A stretch of 26,923 nt of DNA from UBA8437 sp963933195. Lineage in GTDB: Bacteria; Planctomycetota; Planctomycetia; Planctomycetales; Planctomycetaceae. Shown here one piece after another: positions 25,001-26,923 of this stretch; position 1 is the stretch's first letter, and each line of letters opens with the position of its first letter. Both the position numbers and the translations under genes were made by a program. The notes under the pieces were generated by a model. It saw only the letters and a list, made by a program, of their open reading frames with translations. It made no database searches and had not been told where the DNA came from. The stretch is taken from the NCBI GenBank assembly GCA_963933195.1, contig CAWVUS010000034.1:1-26923 (forward strand), given 5' to 3'.

Positions 25001-26069
25001 GAACCTTGAGGGGTTCTGGAAGCGAGGCGGTGAGCTTTTTGTTCGATGGCGGCCGTTGGATTTGTGGTTGTCGACCAAACTTCATCGACAGCAAAAGGTC
25101 GTAACTGCCCTGCTGGAGTTGCTCGAGGCATTCGGCGGCTGAATCGACACCGAGCAGAACGGGGTGGATCTTGTGTTCTCGGCAGAAGGCGATGGCGCGG
25201 TGAATGTCGTCCCGGGTGTGCACACGAAATGCGGCCCGACGACGGCCGCCGAGAACCTGTTCCAGGGCGGTGAGCACATCGTCGGCCGGTGGGCGGGGGA
25301 CCTGTCCGCTGGCTGCGGCGTAAAGTTTTCGATGGACTGCAAAACGCTGGGCGTCGAGGAACGCCTGGCGGAGATGGGCGTGAGCGCCCATCAGGGTTTG
25401 CGGGTAGTCATTTCCCCTGGGCGGCATGAGCGCAAAGGTGGCCAATGTGGGCGCTGCCACGATTGACTCGCGGGGAGGCAGACCGGCGGTCGAGACCAGC
25501 GCCGCGGTTCCATTGGCGATACGGCCGTTGGGAATCACGTGCACGCTGGTGAAACCCTGCTGGCGGATGCCGGTCAGACGGGTCGCGTCCAGTTGGAGGG
25601 CGGATTCGGCAGCAAACTGGGGTGTTAGGCTCTTGCGGTTGTCCGGTCGTGTGGCGGCCAGGACGTAGCGTGAAAAATCGACCGGACGCCCCGGCGGACT
25701 GGGGAGCCGCGGATTGTTGACTAGTAGGTCGTCGGCATCCGCGTCGACGAAACCGGCGTAGGCGATCAGGCCTGTGCCGTCGATCTTCACCGCCCCGGCT
25801 GGCACGATAGCGTCCGGACCGGCGGCGATGATGACGCCATCGCGAATGATCAGTGTGCCCCGAGGATCTTCACGGTGGGGCCCACGCACCAGCCGTGCAC
25901 CGGTGATGGCGTAGACTCGTGGTCGAAACCCGGCAACGCGCCCGGTGCGATCCTGGGCGGGACTCGATGCGGGGGCCAGCCAGAGGCCACAAACCAGAAC
26001 CACTGCGATGGAGAGGAGCGTGGAAAATTCCGGCCGCAAGCGGTGTGTGAGAGGGATTACAAGTCTCAT
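22044..26069 (-). CDS. Secreted protein with three tandem amidohydrolase-like domains
   Basis: The 1341-residue protein starts with a signal peptide (hydrophobic core about 18-34, SPA-Q cleavage-like site). Three homologous amidohydrolase units follow. Unit 1 (about 50-465) has DADA where metal-binding HxH is expected. Unit 2 (about 515-925) has the full set: DTHSH at about 580-584, HSH at about 740 and SDD at about 823. Unit 3 (about 950-1325) has DAGTT at the HxH position and keeps only parts such as EAHSRR and RSDN. A Pro-rich linker (around 490) joins units 1 and 2. Only unit 2 should be a metal-dependent hydrolase of the imidazolonepropionase-like type. The substrate is unknown. The ATG at 26069 lacks a clear ribosome site. 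It is convergent with the thioredoxin-like gene, 15 bases away. Confidence 0.88.
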   Translation of the reverse strand: MRLVIPLTHRLRPEFSTLLSIAVVLVCGLWLAPASSPAQDRTGRVAGFRPRVYAITGARLVRGPHREDPRGTLIIRDGVIIAAGPDAIVPAGAVKIDGTGLIAYAGFVDADADDLLVNNPRLPSPPGRPVDFSRYVLAATRPDNRKSLTPQFAAESALQLDATRLTGIRQQGFTSVHVIPNGRIANGTAALVSTAGLPPRESIVAAPTLATFALMPPRGNDYPQTLMGAHAHLRQAFLDAQRFAVHRKLYAAASGQVPRPPADDVLTALEQVLGGRRRAAFRVHTRDDIHRAIAFCREHKIHPVLLGVDSAAECLEQLQQGSYDLLLSMKFGRQPQIQRPPSNKKLTASLPEPLKVQRDKTRQWTRRVQGIGQLHRRGIKLAVGSRGLKDRGELLKEIRQAIEHGWPVSAALESLTTEPARILGLPKRLGTLDPGRLGHVVLWTGRFEEPGSRVRYVLVDGVLFEYNKSAKPQPSAKQPVQPSTTGNASPPPPPLPRPITATVSTRLAEIESDRLRRSMTTGGNVLIRNATLLTGTGRTLVNHSILVQKGKIVAIAPGLAAAPGTAVLDASGRFVMPGIIDTHSHIKITQGINEATQSIVPEVRVKDVVNTQDVSEFRALAGGVTAARLLHGSANVVGGQDAVVKLKYGRTAAEQVLADAPQGVKFALGENVKFRTTRFPNTRMGVEATLNRAFLEAIDYRRRWMQYNTARQSADGDKQLPPRRDLRLEALADIVNHRKFIHSHCYRADEILMLLRVAENLGIRVWSLQHVLEGYKIAPEIAAHGASCSTFSDWWAYKVEAYDASPYNAALLAEAGANVVIKSDDRELIRHLYQEAAKPVRYGNMAPDRALATITLNSARELGLDKRMGSIEVGKDADLAIFNAHPLNSFARCEMTLIDGEVYFSRPTHPTAMSDSARQRTVSPKPVTWPAPAERRPATLLPKSDSPKGSYALVGGTLHPVSGPDVTGTLVIRDGKITSLGPNAVPPADARQVNITGLHVYPGLIDAGTTLGLAEIKKVRETLDFGEGGDLQPDLRAGVAINPDSELFPVARAGGITTALVHPSGGLVAGQASLVQLAGWTAPEMVMEYELGLRVHWPTDTSDTKRRQRADEFRRLIVQARQYHKLLKAARAAKQSGPIGDPRLDALGPYINQERPVLVEAHSRRAIVEAIQFAKAEKLKLVITGGTNAWKVADLLKTRDIAVIVGPVMRAPVKTWDPSDAPYANPGRLHEAGVRFCIRSDNASNSRNAPFEAAMAVAFGLPESEALRSVTLGAAEVLGIDKQVGSLEVGKLANLVILDGSPLQVTSQVKGVFVSGRPFRPESRQTRFYERYRRRLHTKKE

Positions 26070-26215
26070 TGGTTCGACCCAGGTAAGGTTTCGACGGCAG
26101 GGAACACCACGCCAGGACTCAGCCTAGCAGTTGGTCGAGTTTGTTTGCCAGCCGTTGCCGTTGAGTGGAGCAAGGGGAGATGGAGAAAGCCGGAGGGTGA
26201 GGTGGGACTCTGGAA

Positions 26216-26243
26216 TTGACATGTCAGAGTGAAGCGGTATCAT
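26216..26243 (+). promoter_or_regulatory. Sigma70-type promoter
   Basis: TTGACA (26216-26221) is a perfect -35 consensus. After a 16-base spacer comes TATCAT (26238-26243), which matches five of six -10 positions. Transcription would start near 26250 and run toward the gene at 26627. It is the best promoter match noticed in the window. Confidence 0.55.
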
Positions 26244-26502
26244 GGAAAACAGTCCAAGAGCGAGCAGGGATTTCTGAGTCTTTGCTGTTGGCCCCGGGCG
26301 GCGGTTCTGCCACCTGGAGACGACTACAGATGACGCTCGCGGGCTGGCTCAATCCCCGACGCGGGATCCCTCGGCACCGGGCACAGTTTCCGGTTGTAGC
26401 AACAGGGGCAGGAAATGTTCCGAACCTGTTCTGGGGGCTGAACCGAACAGGGGATGGGTTCTGGTAGGTCTGGGTCTGCTGCGTGGCAGTGGCCGCGCCG
26501 TC

Positions 26503-26532
26503 AAACAATGTGGGCTACCCCAGGTTGTTTTT
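26503..26532 (+). terminator. Terminator- or attenuator-like hairpin in the leader
   Basis: The arms aaacaa and ttgttt enclose an inner ggg-cta-ccc stem, with small internal loops between, and the 3' arm runs into ttgtttttcc. It lies between the promoter at 26216 and the gene at 26627. If it forms, it could attenuate transcription or end a short leader RNA. The stem is weak and the call is tentative. Confidence 0.28.
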
Positions 26533-26626
26533 CCGGTGACTTGGACGAGTCGAGTGACGGCAACCAATTGAGAACAACCGCCTGCAACAGTGCAGCGGAT
26601 ATTCCGAAACGATGTGGATACGCTAG

Positions 26627-26923
<297 letters not shown>

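Larger units (their letters stand above)
26070..26626. other. 557-base divergent intergenic region with promoter and leader hairpins
   Basis: No gene was recognised here. On the plus strand it contains a sigma70-type promoter (26216-26243) and then a leader of roughly 375 bases before the next start codon. The leader holds a 7-bp inverted repeat cctgttc/gaacagg with a 13-base loop (26425-26451), a terminator-like structure (26503-26532) and ctgca-acag-tgcag (26582-26595). It also has two aacagggg direct repeats (near 26399 and 26446). The promoter for the amidohydrolase gene on the minus strand should lie in 26070-26215, but no clear boxes were found. Confidence 0.5.

Noticed and set aside
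23718..25142. A 474-codon open frame on the plus strand opposite the amidohydrolase gene
   Set aside because: The minus-strand protein has clear amidohydrolase motifs through this region, while the plus-strand translation resembles nothing and is a codon-bias shadow.

Overview
The window is high-GC bacterial DNA that looks like chromosome from a planctomycete, probably free-living and aerobic. That placement is inference. It rests on a very long secreted protein with PQQ-type propeller repeats, an archaeal-type dihydropteroate-synthase-like gene beside pterin and pABA genes, a large secreted amidohydrolase fusion, and several starts with weak or no Shine-Dalgarno sequence. No rRNA, tRNA, CRISPR array, transposase or phage gene was seen.

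Layout. (1) Bases 1-4752: a secreted two-propeller PQQ-like protein whose start codon lies upstream of the window. (2) 4913-8978: a molybdenum hydroxylase operon with FAD, 2Fe-2S and molybdopterin subunits, then a MoaD/ThiS-like sulfur carrier. (3) 8975-9358 (minus): a single-domain response regulator, convergent with the carrier gene; the two stop codons share one 14-bp palindrome. (4) 9562-13145: purA, then sucC-sucD. (5) 13178-15470 (minus strand): arsR-type regulator, a hairpin terminator, carA, then ndk. (6) 16137-20908: a tight five-gene cluster of SDR-fold protein, pterin-4a-carbinolamine dehydratase, DHPS-like protein with a DUF4346-like C-terminus, pabB and pabA. (7) 21120-22028: an exported thioredoxin-fold protein. 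(8) 22044-26069 (minus): a secreted protein with three tandem amidohydrolase-like domains. (9) 26070-26626: a gene-free stretch with a good sigma70-type promoter and hairpins. (10) 26627 to the window end: the start of a gene with an acidic N-terminus, ten arginines and a polyglycine run.

How the genes work together. The most interesting unit is region 6. PabB and PabA together make aminodeoxychorismate on the way to pABA. The DHPS-like protein belongs to a family known from archaea and from bacteria with tetrahydromethanopterin (H4MPT)-linked C1 metabolism. A carbinolamine dehydratase homologue is also recurrent in bacterial H4MPT gene sets. I infer a pterin cofactor operon, probably for H4MPT, although folate cannot be excluded. 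The SDR protein at its head has lost most of the usual catalytic tetrad and is the least explained member. The molybdenum hydroxylase operon appears to carry its own sulfur carrier for cofactor synthesis. purA, sucCD, carA and ndk are ordinary housekeeping genes.
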